DNA of 64,000 bases from positions 425,952 to 489,951 of the forward strand of contig NZ_JBDXXH010000004.1 in NCBI RefSeq assembly GCF_040373385.1, given 5' to 3'. Numbering within the stretch: the first letter of the stretch is position 1; every line of letters begins with the position of its first letter. A program made the position numbers and the translations under genes. The notes under the pieces were generated by a model. That model was not told the DNA's origin, made no database searches, and worked only from the letters and a program-made list of their open reading frames with translations. Origin of the DNA: Nitratidesulfovibrio sp. (GTDB taxonomy: Bacteria; Desulfobacterota; Desulfovibrionia; Desulfovibrionales; Desulfovibrionaceae). Below, piece after piece: positions 55,917 to 64,000 of the stretch.

Positions 55917-57134
55917 ATGTATCCGCAATCGTTGACGCCCGTGCAGCAGGTGGACCTTGCATTCTACATCATTTTCGGGTTTTCGGTGTTCGTGCTGCTG
56001 GTCATCACCGCAGCCATGCTGTGGTTCGTGTGGCGCTACCACGAATCGCGCCACCCCGTGCCCGCGCAGATATCCGGCAACGTACCCGCCGAAATCGCCT
56101 GGACGGTGATTCCGTCCATCATCGTCATGGGGCTGTTCTACTACGGGTGGGAGGGCTACAAGGCCCTGCGCACCGTGCCCGAGGGCGCCATGGAGGTGAA
56201 GGTGACCGCCCGCATGTGGTCGTGGGTGTTCGAATACCCGGGCGGCAAGCGGAACAGCGTGCTGGTGGTGCCGGTGGACACCCCGGTGAAGCTGCGCATG
56301 ACCAGCGTGGACGTGCTGCACAGCCTGTACGTGCCCGCCTTCCGCATCAAGATGGACACCGTGCCCGGCATGGAAACCTACGCCTGGTTCAAGGCCGACC
56401 GCCCCGGAGAGTACGACCTGTTGTGCGCCGAATACTGCGGCCTGAAGCACGCCAACATGATCACCACGGTGAAGGTGGTGGACCAGGCCGCCTTCGACGC
56501 CTGGCTGGCCAGCACCGAAGCGCCCGGCGGAAAGGGCAGGGCGCTGATGGAAACCCACGGCTGCATTTCGTGCCATTCGCTGGACGGAACGCCCGGCGTC
56601 GGCCCCAGCTTCAAGGACCTGTACGGGGCAGAGCGCGAGCTGGCCCTGCCGGACGGCAGCAAGCGCAAGGTGTTCGCCGACGAAGGGTATCTGCGCCGCG
56701 CCTTCACCGACCCCAACGGCGAACTGGTGGTGGGCTACGACCCCATCATGCCGTCCACGGAAGGCATGGTGCCGAACGAGGACATGGAACAGATGCTGGC
56801 CTGGCTGATGCACGGCAACGAGGTGGGCCGCGAGGAAGGCAGGCGGCTGATGGAGGCCGAAGGCTGCATCTCGTGCCATTCCACCGACGGGTCCATCATC
56901 GCGGGGCCGTCCCTGAAGGGACTGTGGAACGCGCCCACAACCGTGCTGCGTGACGGCAAGGAACAGCAGGTCACCGCCGACGATGCGTACCTGCGCGCCA
57001 AGATCGCCAATGCGCCGTCACTGGGCACGGTGAAGGGCTACGACCCCATGATGCCGCCGTACGAGCACCTGACGCCGGAGCAGTTGGGGGCCATGGTGGA
57101 GTATATCAAGTCCCTTGGCGAACACGCACATTGA
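55917..57134 (+). CDS. Cytochrome c oxidase subunit II with two fused cytochrome c domains
   Basis: This is the electron-entry subunit, 405 aa. Two membrane helices (~14-38 and ~60-80) precede a periplasmic cupredoxin. The CuA site includes VLHSLYVPAF (His, ~127) and CAEYCGLKHANM (Cys, Cys, His, Met, ~170-181). Two c-type heme domains follow: CISCHS near 216 and again near 316, each with downstream Met candidates. Single cytochrome c fusions (caa3) are common; a tandem pair makes a diheme subunit. It is placed last among the four subunits, overlapping the heme O synthase gene by one base. Confidence 0.95.
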   Translation: MYPQSLTPVQQVDLAFYIIFGFSVFVLLVITAAMLWFVWRYHESRHPVPAQISGNVPAEIAWTVIPSIIVMGLFYYGWEGYKALRTVPEGAMEVKVTARMWSWVFEYPGGKRNSVLVVPVDTPVKLRMTSVDVLHSLYVPAFRIKMDTVPGMETYAWFKADRPGEYDLLCAEYCGLKHANMITTVKVVDQAAFDAWLASTEAPGGKGRALMETHGCISCHSLDGTPGVGPSFKDLYGAERELALPDGSKRKVFADEGYLRRAFTDPNGELVVGYDPIMPSTEGMVPNEDMEQMLAWLMHGNEVGREEGRRLMEAEGCISCHSTDGSIIAGPSLKGLWNAPTTVLRDGKEQQVTADDAYLRAKIANAPSLGTVKGYDPMMPPYEHLTPEQLGAMVEYIKSLGEHAH

Positions 57135-58276
57135 TGCATATGGCCCGTATGCCCCGCCTGCATGACCTGCGCCTGCTGCTGCGTCTGAACGTGACCCTGA
57201 TGGTGGGGGCGGCCACGGCGTTCGGCTTTCTGCTGGCCGTGCCGCTGCCCCTTGCCTGGGACGCCGGACAGGGCGGGCTGCCTGGGCAGGGCATGGTCAA
57301 CCCTGCGGTCGCGCTGGCCTGGGTGGTGTCCGGCGCCATGTTGCTGGCCGCTGCCTGCTCGGCGTGGAATCAGGTGCAGGAGCGGGACATCGATGCGCTG
57401 CTGCCCCGCACGGCGGGGCGTCCCCTGCCGACTGGGCGTATGGGGCGCATGGGGCCGTGGGCGGCCACGGGCATTGGCGCGCTGCTGTTCGTGGCGGCGC
57501 TGGGATGTCTGCACGCAGCCGGAGAACTGGCCGCAGTGCTGGCGTATGGGCAGACCCCGGGTTTTGCGCACGCGGTATCGCCCCGTGCCGGTTCGCCGCT
57601 GTCCGGAGTGTCGCTGTCCGGAGTGTCGGTGTCTGGGGTGCCGGTGTCTGGGGTGTTGCTGCTTCTGGTGGGCGTGGGCATCGCCGTGGTCTACAACGGG
57701 GTGTACACCCCGCTGAAGCGCGTCACGTCATTCGCCTTGCTGCCGGGCGCGCTGGTGGGGGCCATGCCCCCCCTGCTGGGCTGGATGGCCGCTGGCGGCG
57801 ACCCGCGCGACCCCGTGGCCATCCTGTTGTACGGGGTATACGTGCTGTGGCAGGTGCCCCATTTCTGGTTGCGCGCCCAGCGTGAACGCATCCACTACGC
57901 CCGGGCCGGGCTGCCCGTGCCGCCCGCGCAGTTTGCCGCCGGGCGCTACGCCCGGCTGCTGCGGGTGTGGTACAACGCCTATGCCGTGGCCGTACTGATG
58001 CTGCCGGTATTCCCCCTGCTGCACGCCCCGCTGGTCCGTGCCGCAGTGGTTCTGCTGGGCGTGGCCCTGCTGGCGGTGTCGGCACTGCTGGAGGTATCGG
58101 CCCTGGCGCGGACGGCAGGAATTGCAGGGGACGTTGCGGCGGGAAGGGGCGCGGAACCGGGGGCGGCGGGCACCGGAATGCCCGAGCGCGGGGGCATCGC
58201 GCTGCGCGCCGCAGACGCGGCCCTGCCCGCACTCATGCTGCTGTTGCTGCTGGACCGGATGCTGCCTTTATTCTAA
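57134..58276 (+). CDS. ctaB: Protoheme IX farnesyltransferase (heme O synthase)
   Basis: This is a UbiA-family membrane prenyltransferase that converts heme B to heme O for the oxidase. It has 380 aa from ATG 57134, overlapping the coxII stop by one base. The aspartate-rich motif NQVQERDIDALLPRTAGRPL (~80-98) and the second motif around VYNGVYTPLKR with following GALVGAMPP (~175-205) are present. About nine helices are predicted. A periplasmic/cytoplasmic loop (~125-175) carries four near-identical five-residue repeats encoded by 15-bp units. The C-terminal region has another Gly/Ala-rich loop. No heme A synthase is seen nearby, so the oxidase may use heme O/B. Confidence 0.9.
   Translation: MHMARMPRLHDLRLLLRLNVTLMVGAATAFGFLLAVPLPLAWDAGQGGLPGQGMVNPAVALAWVVSGAMLLAAACSAWNQVQERDIDALLPRTAGRPLPTGRMGRMGPWAATGIGALLFVAALGCLHAAGELAAVLAYGQTPGFAHAVSPRAGSPLSGVSLSGVSVSGVPVSGVLLLLVGVGIAVVYNGVYTPLKRVTSFALLPGALVGAMPPLLGWMAAGGDPRDPVAILLYGVYVLWQVPHFWLRAQRERIHYARAGLPVPPAQFAAGRYARLLRVWYNAYAVAVLMLPVFPLLHAPLVRAAVVLLGVALLAVSALLEVSALARTAGIAGDVAAGRGAEPGAAGTGMPERGGIALRAADAALPALMLLLLLDRMLPLF
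57596..57655 (+). repeat. Four 15-bp repeats inside ctaB
   Basis: CCGCTGTCCGGAGTG, TCGCTGTCCGGAGTG, TCGGTGTCTGGGGTG and CCGGTGTCTGGGGTG follow one another in frame. They encode repeats of the form (P/S)(L/V)SGV in an extra-membrane loop of heme O synthase. Confidence 0.85.
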
Positions 58277-58324
58277 GCATAAGCATCATACCTCGCCCCT
58301 CCACATCCGCATCGGGAGTCGCCC

Positions 58325-58747
58325 ATGGTCTGGATTCACCCCGTCCTGCAATTCGTCGCCACGCTCATCGGTCTGTATGTCATGTATTTCGGCTGGATAC
58401 GCTTTCAGGCTTTGCACATGGGGCGCAAGGTGGTCTTTCCGTGGAAGCCGCACGTCAAATGGGGCACCGTGGCCCTTGGCATATGGGCGGCGGGTTCGCT
58501 GCTGGGGCTGGCCGTGGCCCGGCTGGCGTGGTCCAACATGTTCCTGACAGGCGCGCACGCCTGGGTGGGCCTGTTGATGGTGCCGCTGTGCGCTGCGGGC
58601 TACCTGACCGGCCAGCGCATGGACGTGGTGAAGAAGCGCCGCAAGCTGCTGCCGCTGGTGCACGGCGTCAACAACCTGCTGCTGGTGCTGCTGGCCCTGT
58701 GGCAGTTGTGGACCGGCATCATCGTGGTGCGCGATTATCTGCTGTAG
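58325..58747 (+). CDS. DUF4079-like four-helix membrane protein
   Basis: A 140-aa integral membrane protein with four predicted helices (~8-25, 45-65, 72-92 and 112-135). His residues in VWIHPVLQFV, GAHAWVGLL and LVHGVNNLLL are spaced like heme ligands in cytochrome b561-type bundles, matching what I recall of DUF4079 proteins; heme binding is inferred. It is the last gene before a strong terminator and follows ctaB by 48 bases, so it is probably part of the oxidase operon. Confidence 0.75.
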   Translation: MVWIHPVLQFVATLIGLYVMYFGWIRFQALHMGRKVVFPWKPHVKWGTVALGIWAAGSLLGLAVARLAWSNMFLTGAHAWVGLLMVPLCAAGYLTGQRMDVVKKRRKLLPLVHGVNNLLLVLLALWQLWTGIIVVRDYLL

Positions 58748-58774
58748 CCCGCAATCCTTCCGCCCGCGCTCAGG

Positions 58775-58817
58775 CCCGGCGAATGGCAGTGCCGCCCACT
58801 GCCCCGCCGGGTTTTTT
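58775..58817 (+). terminator. Strong terminator at the end of the cox operon
   Basis: CCCGGCG (58775-58781) pairs with 58805-58811, and inside it GGCAGTG (58785-58791) pairs with 58797-58803. Six Ts follow (58812-58817). It is 28 bases after the last operon stop. Confidence 0.93.
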
Positions 58818-58850
58818 GATGCGGTGCGCGAGGCGGCGGGACTGTACAGA

Positions 58851-58940
58851 CCGGGCCAGATCGGGCCAGATCGGGGCAGACCAGGCCAGATCGGGGCGGG
58901 ATCGTGCTGATCGGGGCGGGACCGTACGGATCGGGGCATC
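58851..58940. repeat. Tandem array, nine 10-bp units
   Basis: Nine decamers in register from CGGGCCAGAT (58851) through CGGGGCATCC (58940), consensus CGGGGCNGAT. They lie between the cox terminator and the 3' end of the AraC gene, in a convergent gap with no gene. Confidence 0.85.
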
Positions 58941-59012
58941 CGGCCCGGGGCTTCGGGCAGGGCCCAGGGCAGGGGCCTTGGGCCAGCTCCGGTCATTGCC
59001 TCGCACCCCCGC

Positions 59013-59891
59013 TCATTCCTCCGCAAAACCGCCCGCGTGGCTGGGGCTGATGCCGAAGTAGCGGCGAAATTCCCGGCTGAATTGCGAAACGCTTTCATAG
59101 CCCACCATGCGCGCCGCCTCGTTGGCGCGTACGCCGTTCTCGCGCAGCAGGCTGTGCGCCTTGTTCAGGCGCACCCGCTTCAGGTACTGGATGGGAGAGA
59201 ACGAGGTTACGTCCTTGAAGGCCCGGTGGAAGGTGGACGGACTCATGTTCACGAATCCGGCCAGCTGGTCCACGTTGAACGGCTCGGAGAAGTTGCCGTG
59301 GATCTGCTTCAGGGCCTTTTCGATGCGTGACATGTTGGTGTTCTTGGTGACCAGCGCGTGCAGTGCCGCCGCGTTTTCGCCGCACAGCACCCGGAACAGC
59401 AGTTCGCGCACCAGCCCAGGTCCCAGCACCTGTGTTTCCAGCGGGCAGGACAACGCCATCAGCAGGCGCTGCACCGTGTTCTTGAACACCGCATCGGCCT
59501 TGGCCAGAAACAGCCCCTGATGGGTGCACCCTTGCGTCAGCGACCGGTAGTCGATACGGTCTTCTATCTGAGATATGAGTTGATTGAGCACGCCGAGGTC
59601 GATGTCCACGACCAGTGACAGCAGGGGGCTCTCCGGCGTGGCCACGGCCTCGCATTCGGCGGCAATGGGCACGCTGAGGGCCAGGTAGTGGTCCTGATCG
59701 TACTGGTAGACCCGCCCGCCGAAGTGCACCAGCTTTGCCCCCTGCCCGAGGATGATCAGCCCCTGCTGGTACAGCAGTGGTGTCCGATGGATGGAACCGG
59801 AGGTTTTGTACAGCCCCACGCCGGGCAGGCCGGTTTCCGTCTTGCCTTCGTGGGCGGCAAGCCTGCCCATCAAATCTGCTATTTCAGACAT
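59013..59891 (-). CDS. AraC-family transcriptional regulator
   Basis: This is a transcription factor of 292 aa from ATG 59891; GGAGGCTAC precedes it. The N-terminal AraC_N/cupin-like effector domain (~5-160) begins with GLPGVGLYKTSGSIHRTPLL and LIILGQGAKLVHFGGRVY, typical of the YqhC-like subgroup. The C-terminal double HTH domain (~185-285) shows FVNMSPSTFHRAFKDVTS and YESVSQFSREFRRYFG. It is divergently transcribed from an iron-sulfur aldo/keto reductase, its most likely target (YqhC-type regulators control adjacent reductases; inference). Confidence 0.93.
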   Translation of the reverse strand: MSEIADLMGRLAAHEGKTETGLPGVGLYKTSGSIHRTPLLYQQGLIILGQGAKLVHFGGRVYQYDQDHYLALSVPIAAECEAVATPESPLLSLVVDIDLGVLNQLISQIEDRIDYRSLTQGCTHQGLFLAKADAVFKNTVQRLLMALSCPLETQVLGPGLVRELLFRVLCGENAAALHALVTKNTNMSRIEKALKQIHGNFSEPFNVDQLAGFVNMSPSTFHRAFKDVTSFSPIQYLKRVRLNKAHSLLRENGVRANEAARMVGYESVSQFSREFRRYFGISPSHAGGFAEE

Positions 59892-60193
59892 GTAGCCTCC
59901 ATTCCGGAGCAAAGGTGCAGCCGACCACCGTTTTTTGGACAGTAACCGTTTTGACGCGTTTCTGCCACCGGTTGCAGGATCAGGCAAGAGATTGGCAGGA
60001 ATGTGCCTTCCAGTCCGGGTATGGTCCGTTTATTCACGGAGCATCGAACATCCCCCGCGTTCTTCCGGTGTACCGGATGGAACGCGGAACGGATGGCGGC
60101 AGCGGCGGTCCTTTCCGCAAGAGTGCGCAGGGGCCGCGAGCAGCCGCGAAACCGCGAACGGGCGCACCGCGCCCGGCACCGAAGGAGCGAGAC
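59892..60193. promoter_or_regulatory. Divergent control region, AraC gene and aldo/keto reductase
   Basis: This 302-bp gap must hold both promoters and the regulator site. I see an AACCG / CGGTT inverted pair (within 59947-59976) and an imperfect TCCGGTGTACCGGA palindrome near 60065-60078, but no confident -35/-10 pair. Confidence 0.4.
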
Positions 60194-61396
60194 GTGCTGT
60201 ACAGAACCATGCCCAAGAACGGTGACAAACTGTCTGCGCTGGGCTTCGGCTGCATGCGCCTGCCCATGCAGGACGGCAAGGTGGACGAGGCCCGCGCCAT
60301 CGCGCAGATCCGCAGCGCCATCGACGGCGGGGTCAACTACCTGGACACGGCGTGGCCGTACCACCACGGCGAGAGCGAGATCGTGCTCGGCAAGGCCCTG
60401 CGTGACGGCTACCGTGAGAAGGTCAAGGTGGCCACCAAGCTGCCCTCGTGGCTGCTGAAGGACCGCGCCGACATGGACCGCTACCTGAACGCGCAGTTGG
60501 AGCGCCTTGGCGTCGATTGCATCGACTACTATCTGGTGCATGCGCTGGACGGCACCTTGTGGGATACCGTGCATGGCCTCGGCGTGCTGGAATTTCTGGA
60601 AACAGCCAAGGCCGACGGGCGCATCGCCAACATCGGGTTTTCGTTCCACGGACTGGCGGAAGACTTCAAGCGCATCATCGATGCCTATCCCTGGGTGTTC
60701 TGCCAGATCCAGTACAACTACCTGGACGAGACCTACCAGGCAGGCACCGAAGGGCTGCGCTACGCGGCGGGCAAGGGCATCGGGGTTGTCATCATGGAGC
60801 CGCTGCGTGGCGGCAACCTGGGGCTGATCACCGCGCCGCCTGCCGTGCAGGCCATCTGGGACGAGTCGCCCGTGCGGCGCACCCCGGTGGAATGGGCGCT
60901 GCGCTGGGTGTGGAACCATCCGGAGGTGACACTGGTGCTCTCCGGCATGAACGAGGAAGCGCACATCGTCGAAAACCTGGCCATTGCCGGTTCCGCCGAG
61001 GCCGGAGCCATGACCCCGCAGGAACTGGAACTGGTGGCCCGCGCCAGCGCCAAATACCGCGAACTGATGAAGGTGCGCTGCACCGGCTGCGGCTACTGCA
61101 TGCCGTGCCCCATGAACGTGTCCATTCCCATGTGCTTCGAGACCTACAACAAGATGCACATGTTCGGAAACATTCAGGAAGGCAAGTTCCTGTACGCCCT
61201 GCGCATGAGCGGCGAGATCGGCGGCGAGGGCCCTGGCTACGCCTCGCAGTGCGTGGCCTGCGGCCAATGCATGGAAAACTGTCCGCAGCACATCGCCATT
61301 CCGGACGTGCTGGCAGAACTGGCCGCCGAACTGGAAGGGCCGGACTTTGCCCAGTTGCAGGAGGCGGGGCGGCAATTTCTGCGCCGCACGGCATAA
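60194..61396 (+). CDS. Aldo/keto reductase with C-terminal 4Fe-4S ferredoxin domain
   Basis: This is a two-domain oxidoreductase of 400 aa from GTG 60194 (GAAGGAGC upstream; ATG 60209 is an alternative). The N-terminal aldo/keto reductase barrel (~1-285) has LGFGCMRLPM and DTAWPYHHGESEIVLGKAL, with catalytic Asp/Tyr region, and VATKLPSWL for the Lys. The C-terminal region has a cluster motif CTGCGYCMPCPMNV (~296) and a second, CVACGQCMENCPQH (~355), i.e. two [4Fe-4S] sites. Members of this fused family are widespread in anaerobes, where the electron donor may be ferredoxin-like; the physiological substrate is unknown. It is regulated, by position, by the divergent AraC protein. Confidence 0.92.
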   Translation: MLYRTMPKNGDKLSALGFGCMRLPMQDGKVDEARAIAQIRSAIDGGVNYLDTAWPYHHGESEIVLGKALRDGYREKVKVATKLPSWLLKDRADMDRYLNAQLERLGVDCIDYYLVHALDGTLWDTVHGLGVLEFLETAKADGRIANIGFSFHGLAEDFKRIIDAYPWVFCQIQYNYLDETYQAGTEGLRYAAGKGIGVVIMEPLRGGNLGLITAPPAVQAIWDESPVRRTPVEWALRWVWNHPEVTLVLSGMNEEAHIVENLAIAGSAEAGAMTPQELELVARASAKYRELMKVRCTGCGYCMPCPMNVSIPMCFETYNKMHMFGNIQEGKFLYALRMSGEIGGEGPGYASQCVACGQCMENCPQHIAIPDVLAELAAELEGPDFAQLQEAGRQFLRRTA

Positions 61397-61433
61397 GGGC
61401 AGAGCGGATCGAACTGGATGAATGAAGGCGACA

Positions 61434-61475
61434 GGCCGGGGTGGACCATTCGCCCCGGCCCCGGATATGTTTTTG
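61434..61475 (+). terminator. Possible terminator after the aldo/keto reductase gene
   Basis: GGCCGGGG (61434-61441) pairs with CCCCGGCC (61453-61460), loop of 11, with a GTTTTT run ending at 61475 (10 bases further). Two near-identical GCCGGATATGTTYTT stretches follow. It lies 37 bases after the reductase stop. Confidence 0.6.
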
Positions 61476-61595
61476 CCGGATATGTTCTTGATGGACCCCG
61501 GACAGGTTTCAGGTCCGGATGTTGATGCGCAACACGTTCTCACCGCCCGCTCCGTGTGGGCAGCGATGGCCTACGCCACCAGAGGGATACCCGGC

Positions 61596-63125
61596 GTGAA
61601 GATACTGTTCTACGATTGCTTCGCGGGCATGAGCGGCGACATGCACCTTGCCGCGCTGCTGTCCCTTGGCGTGGAGCCCGACTACCTGCGGGCCGAACTT
61701 TCAAAGCTGGGGCTGGACCACGAGTTCGAACTGCGGGTGACGCCCGGCATGCGCAAGGGCATTGCGGGCCTGCGCGTGGACGTGGTGTTGGCACACGAAG
61801 GCCCTGCTGCCGGACAGGACTGCGGGCAGGGTGGTGGGCACGCACACGAACATGATCATGACCACGCGCACGAGCACGACCGGCATGGTGAGCATGACCA
61901 TGGGCACGGACATCACCACGCGCACCACGGGCATAGGGACCACCATCATGGACGCCACCATGGGCACGATCACGCCCACCCGCACGACGCGGCGCATCAT
62001 GCCGGGCACGATAATGGTGATGACCGTGCACATGCCCCCGAGCATGGTCATGCACATGCGCACCCGCACCCCCACGGGCATCATCACCCGCCGCACCGCA
62101 ACCTGCCGGACATAGAGGCCATCATCACCGCCAGTACGTTGCCGGAACAGGTGCAGCGCACCAGCCTGGCGATCTTTCGCAGGCTGGCCGAGGCCGAGGC
62201 CAGGGTGCACGGCAAGCCGGTGGATGAGGTGCATTTTCACGAGGTGGGGGCCACCGATTCCATCGTGGACATCGTGGGTGCGGCCATTTGCTATCACCGT
62301 CTTGGCGTGGATGCGGCCTGGGCCTCGCCCGTGGAGCTTGGCGGCGGCTTCGTGCGCTGCGCCCACGGGCTGATGCCCGTGCCCGCCCCGGCCACGGCGG
62401 AACTGTTGTCGGGTATTCCCACCACGCGCGGGGCCACCCCGCACGAAACCACCACCCCCACGGGTGCGGCCATTCTGGCCACGCTGGTGAGCCGGTTCAC
62501 CGCCGCGCCGCGCATGGCCGTGCAGGGTACCGGCTACGGCATCGGACACCGCGATACCGAACTGCCCAACCTGCTGCGGGTGCACCTGGCAGAGGTGGAT
62601 GCGGCACACGTGGGTCTGGCGGCTGGGGGGGCGTCCTCTGCGGTGTCTTTCGCCACATCCGGTACCGCAGCTGGAGCCGTAGCCCCGCTGCCCACCGAAT
62701 CCGCGCGCCTGTTGCAATGCAACATCGACGACATGACCGCCGAGCAACTGGCCGTGGCCATGGAACTGCTGATGGAAGCAGGCGCCATGGACGTGCATTT
62801 CACGCCCATCATGATGAAGAAGGGGCGGCCCGCCACCTGCGTTTCGCTGCTCTGCGCCCAGAACGAGCAGGAGCGCTTCGCGCGGCTGCTGTTCCGGCAC
62901 ACCACCACGCTGGGCATCAAGAGCGTGCCCATCGACAAACTGGTGCTGGAAACGCGCTTCGAACGGCTGGAAACCCCGCTGGGGCCGGTGACCATGAAGC
63001 TGGCCCTGCTGGACGGCGAGGTGCTGCGCGCCAAGCCGGAACTGGAAGACTGCAAGGCGCTGGCGCGCCAGCACGGCATTCCTCTGGCCGACGTGTATCT
63101 GGCCATCGGGAAAGCTCGCACATAG
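61596..63125 (+). CDS. larC: Nickel-pincer cofactor biosynthesis protein LarC
   Basis: LarC inserts nickel into the pyridinium-3,5-bisthiocarboxylic mononucleotide cofactor, using CTP (established for the Lar pathway). It has 509 aa from GTG 61596, chosen because homologues begin KILFYDCFAGMSGDM. The N-terminal domain (~1-290) contains a ~100-residue insert (~80-165) very rich in His and Asp (HEHDHDHAHEHD-like), which probably buffers nickel. VHFHEVGATDSIVDIVGAA follows, then the C-terminal region (~370-500) with LQCNIDDMTAEQLA and VHFTPIMMKKGRPA. The gene is unsplit, unlike the frameshifted larC1/larC2 of Lactobacillus. larB follows by 52 bp. Confidence 0.93.
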   Translation: MKILFYDCFAGMSGDMHLAALLSLGVEPDYLRAELSKLGLDHEFELRVTPGMRKGIAGLRVDVVLAHEGPAAGQDCGQGGGHAHEHDHDHAHEHDRHGEHDHGHGHHHAHHGHRDHHHGRHHGHDHAHPHDAAHHAGHDNGDDRAHAPEHGHAHAHPHPHGHHHPPHRNLPDIEAIITASTLPEQVQRTSLAIFRRLAEAEARVHGKPVDEVHFHEVGATDSIVDIVGAAICYHRLGVDAAWASPVELGGGFVRCAHGLMPVPAPATAELLSGIPTTRGATPHETTTPTGAAILATLVSRFTAAPRMAVQGTGYGIGHRDTELPNLLRVHLAEVDAAHVGLAAGGASSAVSFATSGTAAGAVAPLPTESARLLQCNIDDMTAEQLAVAMELLMEAGAMDVHFTPIMMKKGRPATCVSLLCAQNEQERFARLLFRHTTTLGIKSVPIDKLVLETRFERLETPLGPVTMKLALLDGEVLRAKPELEDCKALARQHGIPLADVYLAIGKART

Positions 63126-63177
63126 CACGACATGGTTTTTGACAACGATACCGGCAGCGCCCGCGCGGCGCGCCGTA

Positions 63178-63948
63178 ATGACGGACGACGACATGGACAG
63201 GACAGACGCCCTGCGGGACCTTTTGGAAGGCATCCGCGCGGGCACCATTGATGTGGACAAGGGCATGTCGCAACTGCGTGACCTGCCGTACCTGGAAATG
63301 GGGCACACCCGCTTCGACATGCACCGCAAGCTGCGCAACGGCTTTCCGGAGGTGGTCTACGGCGCGGGCAAGACGCCCGAACAGGTGGCGGAGATATTCA
63401 CCCGGCTGCGCGGCCTGAGCCACGTGCTGGCTACCCGCGTCTCGCCGGAAATGGCCGAACACGTGCTGGTCGCCTGCCCGGAGGCCAGCTACAACCCCCT
63501 TGGCCGCACCCTGACCATGCTGCACGGCGAGCTGGTCTTCAAGCCCGGCGAAATCGGCATCATCACCGCAGGCACCTCGGACCTGCCCGTGGCCGAAGAG
63601 GCCCGCGTGACCTGCGAGATGCTGGGCAGCAAGGCGTGGGTCATTTCCGACGTGGGCGTGGCGGGCGTGCATCGGTTGTTCGACCGGCTGGACGAACTGC
63701 GCAAGGCCCGCGTGCTCATCGTGGTGGCGGGCATGGAAGGCGCGCTTACCAGCGTGGTGGGGGGGCTTGTGTCGCAGCCGCTCATCGCCGTACCCACCTC
63801 GGTAGGCTATGGGGCCAACTTCGCCGGGCTGTCTGCGCTGCTGGGCATGCTTACCTCGTGCGCCAGCGGCATCACCGTGGTCAACATCGACAACGGGTTC
63901 GGTGCTGCCTGCGCGGCGTGCCGCATCAATAATCTGTTTGCGGAGTAG
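63178..63948 (+). CDS. larB: Nickel-pincer cofactor biosynthesis protein LarB
   Basis: LarB carboxylates and hydrolyses nicotinic acid adenine dinucleotide at the start of nickel-pincer cofactor synthesis. It is related to PurE. The start is ATG 63178 (MTDDDMDRTDAL), giving 256 aa; ATG 63193 is an alternative. The N-terminal ~110 residues are LarB-specific (GHTRFDMHRKLRNGFPEVVYG). The PurE-like core (~115-250) contains GIITAGTSDLPVAEEA and VVAGMEGALTSVVGGLV, with conserved GYGANFAG. It is directly downstream of larC; larA and larE are not in the window. Confidence 0.94.
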   Translation: MTDDDMDRTDALRDLLEGIRAGTIDVDKGMSQLRDLPYLEMGHTRFDMHRKLRNGFPEVVYGAGKTPEQVAEIFTRLRGLSHVLATRVSPEMAEHVLVACPEASYNPLGRTLTMLHGELVFKPGEIGIITAGTSDLPVAEEARVTCEMLGSKAWVISDVGVAGVHRLFDRLDELRKARVLIVVAGMEGALTSVVGGLVSQPLIAVPTSVGYGANFAGLSALLGMLTSCASGITVVNIDNGFGAACAACRINNLFAE

Positions 63949-64000
63949 GCGAGGGGGAGAAGCTTTTTGTAAGCCTCCGGCGGGCAGGGACGGCAGCCGT

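Overview
The window is a high-GC, gene-dense piece of a chromosome from a sulfate-reducing Desulfovibrio-type bacterium (Desulfovibrionaceae), most likely the vulgaris group, now Nitratidesulfovibrio. The gene set points there: a cytochrome c553 that I recognise from memory as the D. vulgaris form, a cox cytochrome oxidase operon in an anaerobe, an archaeal-type three-gene glutamate synthase, a PxxKW Cys-rich protein, a likely selenoprotein, and MCP and c-di-GMP signalling. No phage, integrase, insertion sequence transposase, CRISPR array, rRNA or tRNA was seen. This is core chromosome, decorated with unusual intergenic repeats.

Layout. 1-4.2 kb (minus): phoH, a PgpH-type 7TM-HD phosphodiesterase and ybeY, tightly coupled. 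4.7-8.0 kb (plus): a Ser-rich hypothetical, a GT4 glycosyltransferase and threonine aldolase. 8.2-11.7 kb (minus): an autotransporter and a polysaccharide deacetylase. 12.1-16.2 kb (plus): a cbpA-cbpM-clpB chaperone cluster. 16.6-19.7 kb (plus): cyclophilin, aspartase and a cyclase-family hydrolase. 20.1-40.2 kb is a long run of minus-strand genes. In transcription order it holds an MTA/SAH-deaminase-like amidohydrolase, a lipoprotein, the PxxKW protein, an M20 hydrolase, mnmG, a PilZ protein, a CorC-like protein, lnt, prfB (with its programmed frameshift), a GGDEF cyclase, a ParA/FlhG-like ATPase, an HU protein, a UshA-like probable selenoprotein, dapF, dapA and an MCP with a sigma-28 promoter. 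40.4-58.7 kb (plus): an alpha/beta hydrolase, the split glutamate synthase, a Kef-type antiporter, yajC-secD-secF, and a respiratory operon (two cytochromes c553, Sco, CoxI, CoxIII, CoxIV, diheme CoxII, heme O synthase, small membrane protein). 59-64 kb: an AraC regulator divergent from an iron-sulfur aldo/keto reductase, then larC and larB for the nickel-pincer cofactor.

Two observations stand out. First, three intergenic elements (16.2, 19.9 and 43.0 kb) share a nested architecture of four stems. Stem sequences differ between copies but stay complementary, while single-stranded linkers and a seven-base apical loop stay nearly constant. That pattern suggests selection on structure. Second, the genes usually split at 25.5 kb read as one frame through a single in-frame TGA, in a Cys-rich motif where related UshA-type proteins carry cysteine. 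This is a strong selenocysteine candidate. In addition, tandem arrays of 9-, 10- or 12-bp units recur throughout the window, mostly between genes, and two promoter regions carry 11-bp-phased direct repeats.

Starts were moved from the longest frame to the best-supported codon where family alignment or a ribosome-binding site justified it; each case is stated in its entry.
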